Shown: positions 52,395 to 64,000 of the stretch, piece by piece
How positions within the stretch are numbered: the first letter of the stretch is position 1
Layout of the letters: each line of letters starts with the position of its first letter
From: Cordilura impudica
Taxonomy: Eukaryota > Arthropoda > Insecta > Diptera > Scathophagidae
Direction of reading: 5' to 3'
Assembly (NCBI GenBank): GCA_963682025.1
Contig: OY821521.1
Location: 113,806,080 to 113,870,079, forward strand
Length of the DNA: 64,000 nucleotides
Notes under the pieces: generated by a model
Database searches by the model: none
What the model saw: the letters and a program-made list of their open reading frames with translations, nothing else
What the model was told of the DNA's origin: nothing
Made by a program: the position numbers and the translations under genes

Positions 52395-54330
52395 TTATTC
52401 CGTTCCATTGCCTTCATAAAGCCTGTTTATAGGTTTATCCTCCTTTATCCTGATTGCCGTTGCTAGGGCTTTCTTTTGCACCACTATATGTAGTGAGCTT
52501 TGGTCTAAGAGTACTTCAAGTGATGCCGTTTGTATCCCACTTAGCTCCATTTGAGTTGATTTTAACTCTGTCCTTTTTGGCCCAAGCAATAGCTCCATAG
52601 GTCACGATTGGACGGACCATCATGGAGTACATCCATATTTCACCTCTGTTTTTGGTTCGATGACTTCTTCCAGAATTTGAATTGCTTTCCATCTTGGAAG
52701 TTTTCTTCTCCTGGTAAATGGTACAATAGTGGTCTTTGTCGGATTGACGTTCAGTCATGTTGCCCTACACCATTGATTGATAATTCTCAGCCCTCTTTGG
52801 ACAATGTAGCAAAGGGTTTCCTCGAATTTGCCTCTCACTATTACGACTATATCATCCGCGTAGCCTTGACATTCTATACCTGCCTCCAACAGTTCCATTA
52901 ATAGTCCATCAACAACCAGCCTCCACATTAGAGGTGAAAGAACCCCTCCGTGTGGACATCCTCTGGTTGTGTTGACTGCTATGGTTTCCCCTTCTTCGGT
53001 TTAATGTCCTTTTTATTACATCATATGAAGTTTATCAAAGGCTCCTTCTATATCTAGGAAGACACAACGGCTAGTGATTTTTGAATAGTTCCCACCAGGT
53101 TGGTAAGAGCGTTCTCTGTTGATCTGCCCGCTCTATATGTATGCTGGTTTGGATGCAAAGGCATCTGTTGTAATATACCACATCTTAGATAGTTGTCCAA
53201 AGCTTTATCAAGTGTCTTCAACATGAAAGATGTTAGGCTTATTAGTTTGAAGGATTTTGGATGTGCAGTGTCCTTCTTTCCCACTTTGGGCATGAACACC
53301 ACTTTTGCCCTCCTCCATGCCTCTGGTATATACACCAAGGCCAAGCTTCTATGCCCGATATTTACTAAGAATGGTAAAATTTCCTTTATGTCATTTTGTA
53401 ATAAGGCAGAAAAATCCCATCGGTTCCAGGGGACTTGTAGGGTTGAAAGGTGCCTAAAGCCCATTCTAGTCTTTCCCTTGAACAAATTTCTGTTGCTACT
53501 TGCCTATTTTCCTGACTAGGATTTCTTGGACTGTTGCTCGACAGTTCGTTGTCTACTGCCACACTTCTTGGAAAGTGTGTCTTTAATAACAACTCTGCCT
53601 TTTCTCGGCCATTTTTTGTGTAACTACCGTCTTCTTTCTTAAGTGACATTGTTAGTTTTGGCCCGCATTTCACGAATGTTCTGTATAGCCTTGCCGTTTC
53701 TGGAAGAGATTCCATATTTTCACAGAATTTCCTAAAGCTAATTCTTTTTGCTTTCCTAATCTCTTTATTATATTCAGTTAGTTTGGCCCTACTAAGCTCC
53801 CACTGCCCGTTTCACTTTGATCTATTGCCGAGCCTACGAACTTCGGTTCTGAGTGTGGAGAGATTATCGTTCCACCATACTGCGTCTTTCTCCTTGCCCC
53901 TCGGTTTCTCAGGGCAGCTAAAAAAAAATAGGCATCCAGCAGGGCCTCCTTCAGTTGGGTCACACTGTCATCGAGGTCATACTGATTCCGTATGCGTCTG
54001 CTCAATGTTATGTCTTTAGGTTGTGGCCTAGGATTTCATTGTGCTTCTCCCAATTTGTTTTCCTGGTATTTCTGTAGGAAGTTGCCTAAAGATAATTAAT
54101 ATCTTTACTAATTAATATGCATGCTCTGGGCTACGTATGTCTACTGTCCCATATTACCTTGCCGCTACCGTAGCTTAGTGCTCTGATTGCACCCTTACAG
54201 TGCCAGGGTTCTTGGATCAATATCATGCCCAGGTTAAATTTTTAAAATGCCCTAGCGATCGCTGCGGATGCAGATATTGCATGGTGGACGTAAACCTGGG
54301 CGAATTTGATATATGATCCGTTATTAGACA
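52395..54330 (-). pseudogene. Loa/R1-like LINE ORF2, broken
   Basis: Near 54190-54290 the endonuclease start is seen (LHHAISASAAIARAF, LGMILIQEPWHCKGAIRAL), then most of the domain is deleted. RT: YKSPGTDGI, IPEAWRRAKVVFMPKVGK, LTSFMLKTLDKALDNYLR, HTYRAGRSTENALTNLV, RGCPHGGVLSPLMWRLV and the catalytic GYADDIVVIV near 52855. The C-terminal end is MELLLGPKRTELKS, which is followed by only a short stretch. At least four frameshifts separate the pieces. This element is dead. Confidence 0.75.
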
Positions 54331-54335
54331 TTATG

Positions 54336-55661
54336 CTACTTATTGTTGCTGCTGTCACTTAATAGCATTTCTTCTTCATCCTCGTCAATTGGAGCATCAG
54401 AATGGCCTGGATCCATGCCCTCCATGTCGCTTTCATATATCTTCGGTACAGATGTCGACACGTTTACGGTTAGGATCTCTGTCTCCTCTAATGGTTTTGC
54501 GGGGTCTGGGTTGGACTCTTTTTCTTTTCCCCTCGCTATTCCATGCACCGAAACCTCGCCATATCTGTAGTTTATCGTATTGCCTGATTTCTTGATGGCT
54601 TCCAGCGATTGCTCGTCAAAACCTATAGTCATCAGCTGGCCATTGCCTTCTGCCCGGGTTCTTATAACCTTCCACAGGGGCGAGTTAATGCCTTCATTCT
54701 ATGCACTTATCAGAGCTATTATCTGCTCCGTTGTCTGGCATCTGGGAAGGAAGATGGTGACCGTATGTGCTCTAGGTACCTCATCTCCGGTACACGTGCT
54801 TAGCGGTGCCTTGTCCCACGTCGACAGTTGGGAGGCGTCTTGCCTGAGCTATTTAGCCGTCTCGGCGTCTTTACAGTCGACGGGTATATGCCCCTATTGG
54901 AAGTGAATGCCCTCAAACTTAAGTTTGTGGTCCCATCCTTTGGCAACGTCTGTCAGTATGGCTTCTTCCAATACCATCAGCTCCTGTGTGGTTAGGTTGA
55001 CCTCAGGGTTTCCCTTCAGCAGCACTGCCATCCTAACCGCCTTATAGACATTTGCGTAGCTTTTGCTCGCTGTTCTCTCCGTATTTGCTGCGGTGTTTCT
55101 AGCAGATAGTTCTGCAAACCTAGGCTTTTTGCCTTCTGCTCGTTGCGGGGGTGTGATCATTTTATTTCCGCGCTTGCCCGTTTGTTGGTTTGCCTGGGCT
55201 GCTTCTTCTGGCTTAGCTCTGTGCTCGTCAGCCTTCTTCCTTGCCTTTATGTGTCCTAGGCCTCTCTCAATGTATCTCAAGTAGCATCTGCAGCCTGCCC
55301 CGCTAAGACCTTTTCTTAGTGGGTCATCAAATGCACCAGGTTGTTCTGGTGCTGGTACCTTTGGGATTCTGCGACTTTCATGGCCTCGGGGTTTATGTTT
55401 TGGTCCTGTAGTATAAGCCTCAGTTCTTGCTACTTTTGCACCCAATTTTGGTCGCCACGCTAAATTTCTCGATGTTGTCGCTTCTGCCCTTTGGGTTTTT
55501 GCCTCAGACAATTTTGCACCAGCGGTATTGCTTGTTGTCCCTGTTGATCCACTCTCCAACGTTGCTTCTGCACTTTTTGCAGGCGATATCAATACTTTGG
55601 TCTTCTCGATTGGAGCTTTTGCACTTCTTGGTCCTACACTCATCAAAAGCCTGTCTAACAA
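54336..55661 (-). pseudogene. Loa-like LINE ORF1, frameshifted
   Basis: The first part (55661-54894) is open: basic, Ala/Thr/Lys-rich, then GCRCYLRYIERGLGHIKARK, a short block typical of ORF1 of Loa/Trim-type LINEs, and VNLTTQELMVLEEAILTDV near the end. After frameshifts the last part (54632-54336) reads TIGFDEQSLEAIKKSGNTIN and ends acidic (DEDEEEMLLSDSSNNK). No zinc knuckles are found. It would bind the LINE RNA. Confidence 0.65.
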
Positions 55662-55690
55662 GGGTAACCCCGCCGGGAAACTACTAGCTC

Positions 55691-55956
55691 GTATATCCCA
55701 TCAGTATAGCCTTTTGAATCATTGTGAAATCAAGCCCCCGCACCACGTCAAGGTGACTGTCAACGTGATGGATTTCTACCACAAATTGAAATATTTGATG
55801 TATTTTTAGTTTTACCGCCAAGAAAAATGTAAAAATAAGAATATAGCAAGCACCAAAGAATCGTAAATAAAAACAATGCACAAATTTGACAGATATTGCG
55901 CATTGAAAAGCATCGCCATGCAATAATGAACTTGCGATATTGCCAAAACTAATTTG
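55691..55956. other. unassigned DNA
   Basis: No gene seen. The minus-strand ORF over it (55684-55968) has no recognisable features. Confidence 0.4.
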
Positions 55957-56392
55957 GGGTTCACACAAGGCAATGTTTGTTGCGCTACTTTTTTCAATTC
56001 TCTTTTAAAGTTGTATTAATGTTCACACAGAAAAATTTATTGCCGCAACTTTTCGTTTTCTTTTGGTTCCAAATTCTTAAATTTTTGACAGTTCATTTTA
56101 TTTAGTTTGTGTAAAAAGAATTTATTATTGGTTCAAAGAGAAAAATCTATTTGTGTGAAAAAATGGAAGTCAAAGAAAAAAACGAGATAAAAAAATAATA
56201 AAATAAATGAAGCAAAGAATGAAAAGAAATGTCATATAATAACCTGCAGCTAACTTCATGTTAATAATTACGAATGGCACAACAAAACGAATTGCCTAGT
56301 ACAAGCAACTCCGAACCAAATACCTCTCTTATTTCCCGTCTCTCCAACAAACTCAAAAATTCCGCAAAAAAAAATTGCCTTGTGTGAACTGG
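55957..56392. mobile_element. small TIR element, fourth family
   Basis: GGTTCACACAAGGCAATGTT at the left and AATTGCCTTGTGTGAACTGG at the right are inverted, about 18 bases. The middle has TGTTCACACAGAAAAATTTA, a partial extra end. No coding. Confidence 0.7.
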
Positions 56393-56589
56393 GTCTAAGT
56401 CTACTGTGTTGCATTGCAAACTGCATATATGAATTCAGCCGATGTGTTCCATAGCCACTTTCAAAAGTCTCAATCTTCTTTTTATTTATTTATTTTTATT
56501 TAAATTTGTATAAACAATTTTTATATAATGTACTACCTACTCTGCCATTCTGCACCAATGTTTAATTTTCTTTTGTGCAGTCACATAAT

Positions 56590-57316
56590 GGTAGAAGAGT
56601 TGCCCAAAGAGTTGGCAAATAGGGACTTATATACAAAGAAGGGTGACTTTTTATAAACAGGTACATGACTTACGATCAGATTCATCATTTAAAAATAGGA
56701 CAGACTTAGAACACCATAACATACAATTTAGACAGCAGGAAAACATCCTTGAAATTAGTAATTTCGGCATGGTGTCGCAATTCCCCCTTGATCCTATGCA
56801 CTTGGTGGACCTTGGAGTTACCAAAAAGCTTTTAAGCTTGATTAAAAAAAAAGGTAATGTGACTGAAATGAACAAAAAATTAATTTTCTATGTAAGTTTG
56901 TGCCATCTGAGTTTGGACGGGTTTGTAGAAATTTTGACGACTTTTCTAACTGGAAATCAACTGAATATAGACAATTCCTACTTTATTCGATAATATTTGT
57001 TTTAAAAGATTGTATAGATGAAGATTCGTACTACCATTTCCTTCTTTTGCATTCTGGCGTAAGACTTCTTTCAAATAATAATTCTTTTGAAAGCGAAGGA
57101 AATGTTTCCCAAAACATGTTAGAAGAATTTGTTCGTTTATTTGGAGTTATTTATGGCGAACATTTGATTAGTTTCAATATTCATGGGTTATTGCATTTGT
57201 CTGACTGTGCGAAGCATTGTGGGCCTTTGGACAACTTTTCCGCGTATAAGTTTGAAAATTATATGCAATATTTGAAAAAATTAATAACGAATTATATTAA
57301 TTCCATTACTTCATAA
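56590..57316 (+). pseudogene. DNA-transposon transposase-like fragment (possibly EnSpm/CACTA-like)
   Basis: Two overlapping frames. The first (56643-56990) reads FGMVSQFPLDPMHLVDLGVT, the second (56900-57316) RNFDDFSNWKSTEYRQFLLY, FNIHGLLHLSDCAKHCGPLD and FSAYKFENYMQYLKKLI. The HLxxHL.......GPLDxFSAFxFENY block recalls the DUF4218-like C-terminal part of CACTA transposases. That link is inference from wording. A frameshift near 56900 breaks it. The N-terminal catalytic part is missing or unrecognised. Confidence 0.5.
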
Positions 57317-57429
57317 TATTTTCCACGATTTTTCAAATTAAAATTCTAGAATACATTTAAAGCATTTTTTTAGTTATATTTTTAATTTAAATTTAGTATA
57401 AAAATAATTCTAATAAAAACAAGACAAAA

Positions 57430-58625
57430 ATGTCACAAAATAACGGTGAAATTGAACGGATGTATTCTACCAACAATCGCGCCTCCACACAGCAGCCAAC
57501 AACTTCAAACCCACAAGGTTAGACAATCATTTCAATTATTTTATTAAATTATATTGTAATTTACTTTGATTTTTACTTATTATTACGACAAAAAGCCGCG
57601 GTTAAAAGACGTCATTTTTATACAATGAACGAATATAACAAGCCGCCATCTGATCCAAAAAAAAAAACAGTCGAAAATAGAGATCAGAGAAGATTTCCGA
57701 ATCAGCCCTCCAGAAAAAGAAAATAGTAATTCTGCCTCAACCAATGGTTTGTTTATTTATTTTTATTAATAATATTTTCCTAATTAACTGTAAAGTTTTT
57801 TATACTCACTTCTCCCTACTTGCATTTACAATTTTCGTTCCAAAGTTGTTTCATAATTTTTAAAAATATTTACAGATGTTCTCCAAACTATTCTTTCAAA
57901 TCAGAGTACGATTTTGGAGAACCAAAAAGATATGAAGGAGCGTATAACAATTTTGGAAAAAGGCGTAAAAGAAAACGTAAATATACAATATATTATTATT
58001 TGGAACACTTATTCTGAATTATTTTTAAGGTTGTAGATAATTGTGTATTAATGGCACAGAATAGCACTACCAGAGAGTGCAAAGTTATTCTGCAAAAACC
58101 CTATAAGTCCATAATACGGTTAACCGGCGAGGATGAAAATGAGCTGCAAATAGAGATTGGGGCTACATTACCATTGGCATCTTTTGATGCAGCTCAAGTT
58201 GTTGAGGAGAAGCTGATGAAGCCTGAGCACCTCGAGGCAATGGAATTTTAAAATATATTGCAGGCTATATTTGCCCGTTAATAAATAATAAATTTATCTA
58301 ATATTTACAGAATTCGTATTTGTTCCAGCTTAAAGGTGCCAAAGGAACAGTGGATCAAGTGTTCCGAAGAATTTGAAGCGATGACCTGGTAAGCCAATTT
58401 AATTTTGATGGAAGAACGGAGAAGCGAGCGTTGATGGAGCTGACGCTCATAAACAAATTATTATGTGGTATGATTTTGAATCGCTAAATATTTAGTCTTC
58501 TTATTAATATTTTCTTATATTTCCAGATGTTTTTGCGGCTGAAGGCCGAAATTCCTTCGAAAAAGCGTGGAGCTTAGCCAAAATAGGCACAAACAACGAA
58601 AATTTGCCAAAAAAAAAAAAAAAAT
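57430..58625 (+). pseudogene. DUF4806-like multi-exon gene remnant
   Basis: Exon-like pieces are split by short AT-rich introns with CAG ends: MSQNNGEIERMYSTNNRAST (57430), a basic part (FYTMNEYNKPPSDPKKK), a coiled coil (LSNQSTILENQKDMKERI), then EIGATLPLASFDAAQVVEEK ... HLEAMEF (58140-58250), YLFQLKGAKGTVDQVFRR (58318) and FNFDGRTEKRALMELTLI (58402). The last three have the layout of DUF4806 domains, found in many transposon-linked insect genes. Frame breaks near 57728 and 58375 suggest it is no longer functional. It is placed just after the transposase piece, as part of one element. Confidence 0.5.
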
Positions 58626-58639
58626 AGCTTTACCTGATG

Positions 58640-58950
58640 TGATGATCTCATTTTAATTATTTATTATTCTGTGTTTTGTTTTTTTTTATTATTATTTGTC
58701 TTTTTTGTTATATTAGTTTTACTTTGTGGTCTCATTTTAAATGAATTTTTTAAACTTTTTTTTTTATTTATTTATTATTTTATGTTTTGTTTTTTTATTA
58801 TTATTTTTCTTTTTTGTTATATTAGTTTTACTTCGTGATCTCATTTTAAATGAATTTTTTAAACTCTTTTTTTAATTATTTATTATTTTGTGTTGTTTTT
58901 TATTATTCTTTGTGCTTTTTGTTATATTATTTTTACTTTGTTTTCGTTGG
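58640..58950. repeat. AT-rich tandem repeat, about 108-bp unit
   Basis: GATCTCATTTTAAATGAATT-like starts at 58645 (partial), 58729 and 58837, each with TTTTTTGTTATATTAGTTTT. About 2.7 units. Confidence 0.8.
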
Positions 58951-59069
58951 AATAAAATTTTATTGAAAACATTATATGAAGGGTTATTATTAGTACAATA
59001 TCAAAAACCAATTTATAGGGATATAATAATAGGTAGAATTCAGTAGCACTAACCGATAAAAAAAACGGT

Positions 59070-59250
59070 TAACTAACGAGTTACATATAGGGTTACAATA
59101 ACTGGTATTATTAGGTAGGAATAACTGAAATGTGTAACAGTTAACTAACAAGTTATTAATAATATAATACTACCGGTAATGTTATAGTTAACTAACAAGT
59201 TATTTATAGCATAATACTACCAGTCATGCTACCGTTAACTAAGGAGTTAT
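59070..59250. repeat. minisatellite built on GTTAACTAACAAGTTAT
   Basis: Four imperfect copies at about 59079, 59138, 59180 and 59231, spaced 40-60 bases, with ATAATACTACC between. Each core is partly palindromic (GTTAAC). Confidence 0.75.
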
Positions 59251-59469
59251 AAATACGTTAGCACTGATGTGTGCGAGAGAGAACACTATAGTGTTTTGTT
59301 TTCAAAAAATAAATGCGATAGAAAGAGATATCTGCTCACACGTATAGAAGGTTAGTTTTTTCCCAAGGCCATGTACAAAATAACTGAAAGTTTTCGAATT
59401 TCTAACTTATACTTTGGTTATGAGTACTTTTTATATAACGCGTTATATAACCCGTACTGTTCTTACCCC

Positions 59470-61083
59470 CTATCTTACATCACACTGCAATTGTGAAATC
59501 GTTTTGTACGTATTATCAACGAAAAATTGTTCGAATTAGTCGAATCCATCGCCATTAACTTTTGTGCTCACACATCTGACTGCAATCTCATTTTTAAAAT
59601 GTTGTCGAAGCGTAAACTTAAAAAAATTTTTTTACTTCTCTCTCTTATATTTTTTAAAAATAGAGTTACCGAGTTTATTATACAGGCACATGTTTGAGGG
59701 AAAATGTTTACATTTATTATTATAAGTTTTATTTTAATAATAGTTAATAATATTTATGCTCTATAATTAACAAAATTGCGTTTTTATAATCGTATTTGAA
59801 GAAATAAATCATAATAATAGATTTAACAAGTTAAAACTTTAATTACAATTTTGCAGAATACAGTAAATTTGCATTAAATTTATAACAGGGTAACATTAAT
59901 CATCGTTAGTGGCAGCCACTACTCGCACGAAAAATTTGGTGCGATTAGTGTGACCACTGCGGAAAATATGTGTGTATTAGTGAAAAAATGTGAGTGTATT
60001 GAGTTTTTCGAACTTGCAGTGTGTTGTGAGATAGGGGGGTTACTGGTACGTACACAACGATTTCACAGTTGCAGTGTGATGTGAGATAGCAGGGTTAGTG
60101 TGACCACTGCGGAAAATGTGTGTGTATTAGTAAAAAAATGTGAGTGTATTGAGTTTTTCCAACTTGCAATGTGATGTGAGATAGCAGGGTTACCCTGCTG
60201 AAATCGTTGTGGACGTATTATCAACGAAAAAATAGTCGAATCCATCGCCATTTACTTATGTGTTCACACATCTGACTGCAATCTAAATTTTAAAATGTTG
60301 TCGAAGCGTAAACTTGAAAAAATTTGTTTACTTCTCAAATTTAAGAAAAAAAATTTTCACCACCTCCACCATCATACCCATCTCTTTTGCTATATTTTCA
60401 TAGGCGTTGTTCTTTAAATCATTGCGCCTGTATGAATTACTGCTCATATCCTACAAAAGAGGGTGGGAGTGATATAAATTAATTAATTTTAAAATATTTT
60501 CTTGGCTGTTTGGCGTCCATATTCACTTTTTGTTTTTTGTTTAATAGAGTTACCGAGTTTATTATATAGGCACATGTTAGAGGGAAAATGTTAACATTTA
60601 TTAATATTAGTATTATTTTAATAATAGTTAAAAATATTTATGCTCTATAATTAACAAACTTGCGTTTGTATATGCGCATTTCAAGAAATAAATCATAATA
60701 ATAGACTTAACAAGTTAAAACTTTAATTACAATTTTGCAGAATCCAGTAAATTTGCATTAAATTTATAACAGGGTAACATTAACCATCGTTAGTGGCAGC
60801 CATTACTCGCACGAAAAATTTGGTGCCATTAGTGTGACCACTGCGGAAAATACGTGTGCATTAGTAAAAAAATTTGAGTGTATTGCGTTTTTCGAACTTG
60901 CAGTGTGATGTATGATAGGGGGTAAGATATATTGTTCATATCCTACAAAAAGGGTGGCAATGGTATAAATTAATTCATATTCACTTTTTGTTTTGTTTGC
61001 AAAATAGAGTTACCGAGTTCATTATATAGGCACATTTTTGGGGGAAACCGTTAATATGTATTATTAGTATTATTTTAATAATA
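59470..61083. repeat. large tandem repeats, two full and one partial unit
   Basis: GTATTATCAACGAAAAA, TGTTGTCGAAGCGTAAACTT, ATAGAGTTACCGAGTTTATT and TAACAGGGTAACATTAA occur in order from 59508 and again from 60207. Offsets are about 697 at the start and 885 after an insert. A third start lies at 60928. A 140-base sub-repeat (GTGTGACCACTGCGGAAAAT) lies at 59950, 60090 and 60834. No coding. Confidence 0.8.
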
Positions 61084-61797
61084 AAGGGTTTTTCAACAGG
61101 GACGCTACAAAAGTAGAAAGACAGGGACAGCAAACGACGCCATATTTCTTGCCGCTCTTTTGACATTTCTCTTTAGTAAGGTTTGCCATTTCATGATGGA
61201 GAGATACAAGAGCCAACAACGAGTCAAAATTATTAAAATTTACTACCGAAATTCGGAGTCAGTGGCCTCAACGTTAATTTATGGTCGTCATAATCGTCCT
61301 AGCAGATCAACAATTGAGCGTCTAGTGGAAAAATTTGAATCCACAGGCACAGTACAAAATGTTCTCGTGCCAGTGAGACAAAGAAGTGCCCATAGTGTCG
61401 AGAATATTGCTGCCGCCGAGGCTTCAGTTGAAGAAAGCCCAAATGTGTCTCTCACACGTCGTTCTCAAGCGTTGGGCATCTCTGTGACGTCGTTGTGGCG
61501 AATTTTGCGAAAAGATCTTGGCCTACATCATTACAAGATCAAATTGACGCAAGAACTGAAGCCGCTTGACCACCAGAAGCGTCGTATGTTCTTGAATTGG
61601 GCTGAGCAACAACTTGAAAATGATTCGGATTTTCATCGAAAAATCATCTTCAGCGATGAGGCTCATTTCTGGCTGAATGGCTTCGTCAATAAACAAAATA
61701 TGCGTAATGGGTCACCCAGCAATCCACACGTTCTCCATAAGTCATCATTGCATCCCGAAAAAATTGCGGTTTGGTGCGGATTATGGGCCGGCGGCGG
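61083..61797 (+). mobile_element. Tc1/mariner-group transposon, 3' part lost
   Basis: Starts AAAGGGTTTTTCAACAGGG, a plausible terminal repeat. The transposase is cut at 61797, exactly where segmental-duplication copy B begins. The right terminal repeat is not seen. Confidence 0.7.
61193..61797 (+). pseudogene. Tc1/mariner-group transposase, truncated
   Basis: The start MMERYKSQQRVKIIKIYYRN is followed by a helix-turn-helix (RPSRSTIERLVEKFESTG), then a second one (VSLTRRSQALGISVTSLWRI). The first catalytic Asp is in IIFSDEAHFWLNG. The frame is open up to AVWCGLWAGG and then runs into unrelated DNA, so the second Asp block and the last acidic residue are lost. The second domain order matches the bipartite DNA-binding domain of this group. 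Intact in the remaining part, so truncation may be recent. Confidence 0.8.
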
Positions 61798-63962
61798 AAA
61801 TACATATGTACGTTTGAACGCAAAAATTATGAATCGTATGTAAAACGCTAATTTTGACACACACACGGAATTACGTATGGATCGTAAAACTGAATTTTCA
61901 TATGGAAAATACACATAGTGTAAACACACCTTTAGCATTTGTGCTTACACAGCCACTGCAATTTCGTTTTGAAAATGTCGCTATATTTTCGTAGGGTTTA
62001 TTCCTTAAATCGTTAATAGTGCGTCTACATCTAAGCAAAATCTAGTATATACGGGATTTCGTGCGAAATCTAGCTCATTTTTACTAGATTTCCCATACAA
62101 ATCTAGCTCGTTACTAGATTTGTGCAAAATCTTGTCAAACTTGGCCTCTACCAAATGATACTACTGTGTTTTTTTAATATTGTAGTAGAAAATTACAACG
62201 CAGTGACTGAAAAATTGATATTTAAAAACGAAAGCAAACAAGTTGAATAAAAAGAAAATAAAATATTACCGTGCGTGCCGATAGCCTCGAAAAATAGCCT
62301 CGGATTTTATACGAATAGTTGGCAACGCGAAATTTTTACAATGTATTCCAATACTTATGGGAGTGGATTCTCCAGTTTGGGATAACTAATTTTAACACAA
62401 ATAAGATTTAAATAAATATTAGAACTTTTAATGGGATTTATTGGGACTGGAATATTTCAAGGCGGATTCCAGCAAAATGGGGCTCTGTGACATGGAGCAC
62501 GGTATGTAAAATTGAAGCCTAGGCAAAGACGGACTAAAAAGCCTTCCGTGCCAAAAATCACGATTTGTTGACTGAAGGTATTATAATTTTTTTTAAATAT
62601 TGCGACGTCTTTATTACTGTTATTGCTGAATGGAATGTTAATTTCTTTATTGTTGATTAAATGTATATATTTCGGACAGTTTGCTACATTTGTTTGAAAT
62701 TTAAGATATTTTTAATGTTATCCATAACATCCATACTCTTACTCCATACTCCAATAATGTAGAGAAAGCTAAAAATTGGAAAAACTCAGCTTGTTCGTAC
62801 AAACTCTCGTACATAAAAAGAAAAAAACATTTCTCATGTTCTTTTCTTTCAAATGTTGAGTTAAATAGTTGATTAAGCATGAGTTGAAGTAATAGGCAGA
62901 GGGATGCTGAAGATGAACAAGTCGCTTTGATCGAAAGTAGCTACTCCATCTAGCGCTATCTTCAATTTTTTTCCAATATTTCTCTTACATTACAAAAATT
63001 ATTATCTTTCTTTCATTAGAAAATATATACATGATCTTAAACCGAACAATAAATAACTAATTATTCCAATATAGATCAACAATACATAACAATAACAAAA
63101 AAAAAAAATGATCTTTAAAAAAAAATAATTGTTTTTACCAACTTCGCCAATACGATGTATGATAGATTTATTTTTACTATACCAACCAAGGTTTGATGTT
63201 CAAAATTGGATGCGAAAAACTGGATAAACAGGATCTGATGTTGATTGCAGGATTCTATCGAAGGCAGGATTTTTCTTGCAGGATTTCACTGAACGCAATC
63301 GAACATTTAAACTATTTGTTTTTTTTACTGTTTTATTCAGTTTGAGATTTCCGCAGGATCGCCATAAAGTGTAGGCAGGATCATCATGATCGAGCTTTGT
63401 TTACATTCAAGTTTGTACTACATATACTACACTGGAAATCAAAATCCCCCGGGGGCGTGCCTGATTTTTTTTATGGAGTCCACACCGGGCTTCCATAGGG
63501 GCTGATAATAAAGGGAAAAAATAGAAATCTGTGATAATTTAATGATTTTTCTTTAATTATTAATATTATTATTGTATTATTTATACAATTCGGTTTACAT
63601 TACTGTTTTGTGATTATGATGCTATTTTTTAAATGACACTGGTTCGTAAATGCAGTAAATTTGTGCATCATTGCAGCAGTTTTGCCAAGTTATGTTGCTG
63701 ATGCGTGATTAGTCATTGCAGATGCTTTGTTACTGCTGCACAGAGTTTGATTTTAGAACGTTTTGCACAATAACATTAACGTACATATTACTGAAAACCT
63801 TGATTCTAAAAATGACAACTTTTTGTTAACTTATAATAAAAAATAGAATTAAAAGAAAGACTTTTTGTTATTAAAATTCAATTAAAACGAAAAAGAAGGC
63901 AGATTCCTAAAGTAAAAAATTACTGTGAAACAATAAAACAATATGAAGAGTATGGCTGACTT
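61798..63962. repeat. segmental duplication, copy B
   Basis: Direct copy of 49030-51575 with deletions (see copy A). It includes the end of the inverted MITE relative (61798-61936). The last 38 bases of the window differ from copy A. No gene recognised. Confidence 0.9.
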
Positions 63963-64000
63963 TTTGCATCAACTTATTCTTCGACAGTATTTAATAATCT

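Larger units (their letters stand above)
52300..55690 (-). mobile_element. Loa/R1-group LINE, degenerate
   Basis: Minus strand, ORF1 at 54336-55661 and ORF2 remains at 52395-54330. GC-richer than its surroundings. The endonuclease is mostly lost and the RT is in several frames. The exact ends are not defined. Confidence 0.7.

Overview
The window looks like nuclear DNA of a fly (Diptera, probably a schizophoran), at least 85% transposable element. The evidence is two intron-containing, insect-like host genes: Asna1/Get3 (minus strand, six exons, 37343-38771) and mRpL43 (minus strand, three exons, 47365-48053). There is also an env-bearing errantivirus, Jockey-, CR1-, Loa- and RTE-type LINEs, a Penelope-like element, and high AT content. 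I saw no prokaryotic features, tRNA, rRNA or CRISPR. The species cannot be fixed from the sequence alone.

Layout. 1-6728: decayed 412/mdg1-like LTR retrotransposon, cut in pol by a 5'-truncated Penelope-like element (1201-2995) that carries a hammerhead-ribozyme motif. 6729-17448: gag-less K02A2.6-like Ty3/gypsy element, split by a nearly complete 17.6/297-like errantivirus (9483-16852) with a CGCG target duplication and two almost identical LTRs. 18317-23936: a 493-bp TIR element split by a 5.1-kb Jockey-like LINE (13-bp target duplication, 817-bp internal tandem duplication). An intact second copy of the 493-bp element lies at 24659-25151, and an RTE fragment sits between the two.

25699-35600 is the most unusual part: a large inverted repeat with arms of about 3.2 and 3.3 kb around a 3.4-kb spacer. 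The arms carry pieces of host genes: the C-terminal RNase III plus dsRNA-binding part of Dicer-1, and part of a Noc3-like nucleolar gene. The spacer holds a TTK/Mps1-like kinase fragment and a third copy of the arm ends. Both arms share the same disabling lesions, so the segment was already a pseudogene when it was duplicated head to head. If transcribed through, it would fold into a long hairpin with Dicer-1 sequence in its stem.

36230-48053: a LINE ORF1 relic, Asna1, a Tc1-like fragment, then an unclassified element with long inverted ends. That element is interrupted by a CR1-like LINE (41573-46488) whose two ORFs are both open. mRpL43 follows. 48054-64000: small TIR elements, a degenerate Loa/R1-like LINE, remnants of a transposon with a transposase-like ORF and a DUF4806-like gene, minisatellites, a truncated Tc1/mariner transposase, and a direct 2.2-2.5-kb segmental duplication (49030-51575 and 61798-63962).

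Apart from the two host genes there is no shared pathway. The genes relate by nesting, which gives an order of events: old 412 and K02A2.6 copies, then the Penelope-like element and errantivirus inserted into them; the MITE, then the LINE inserted into it. Family assignments come from motif reading, not database searches.
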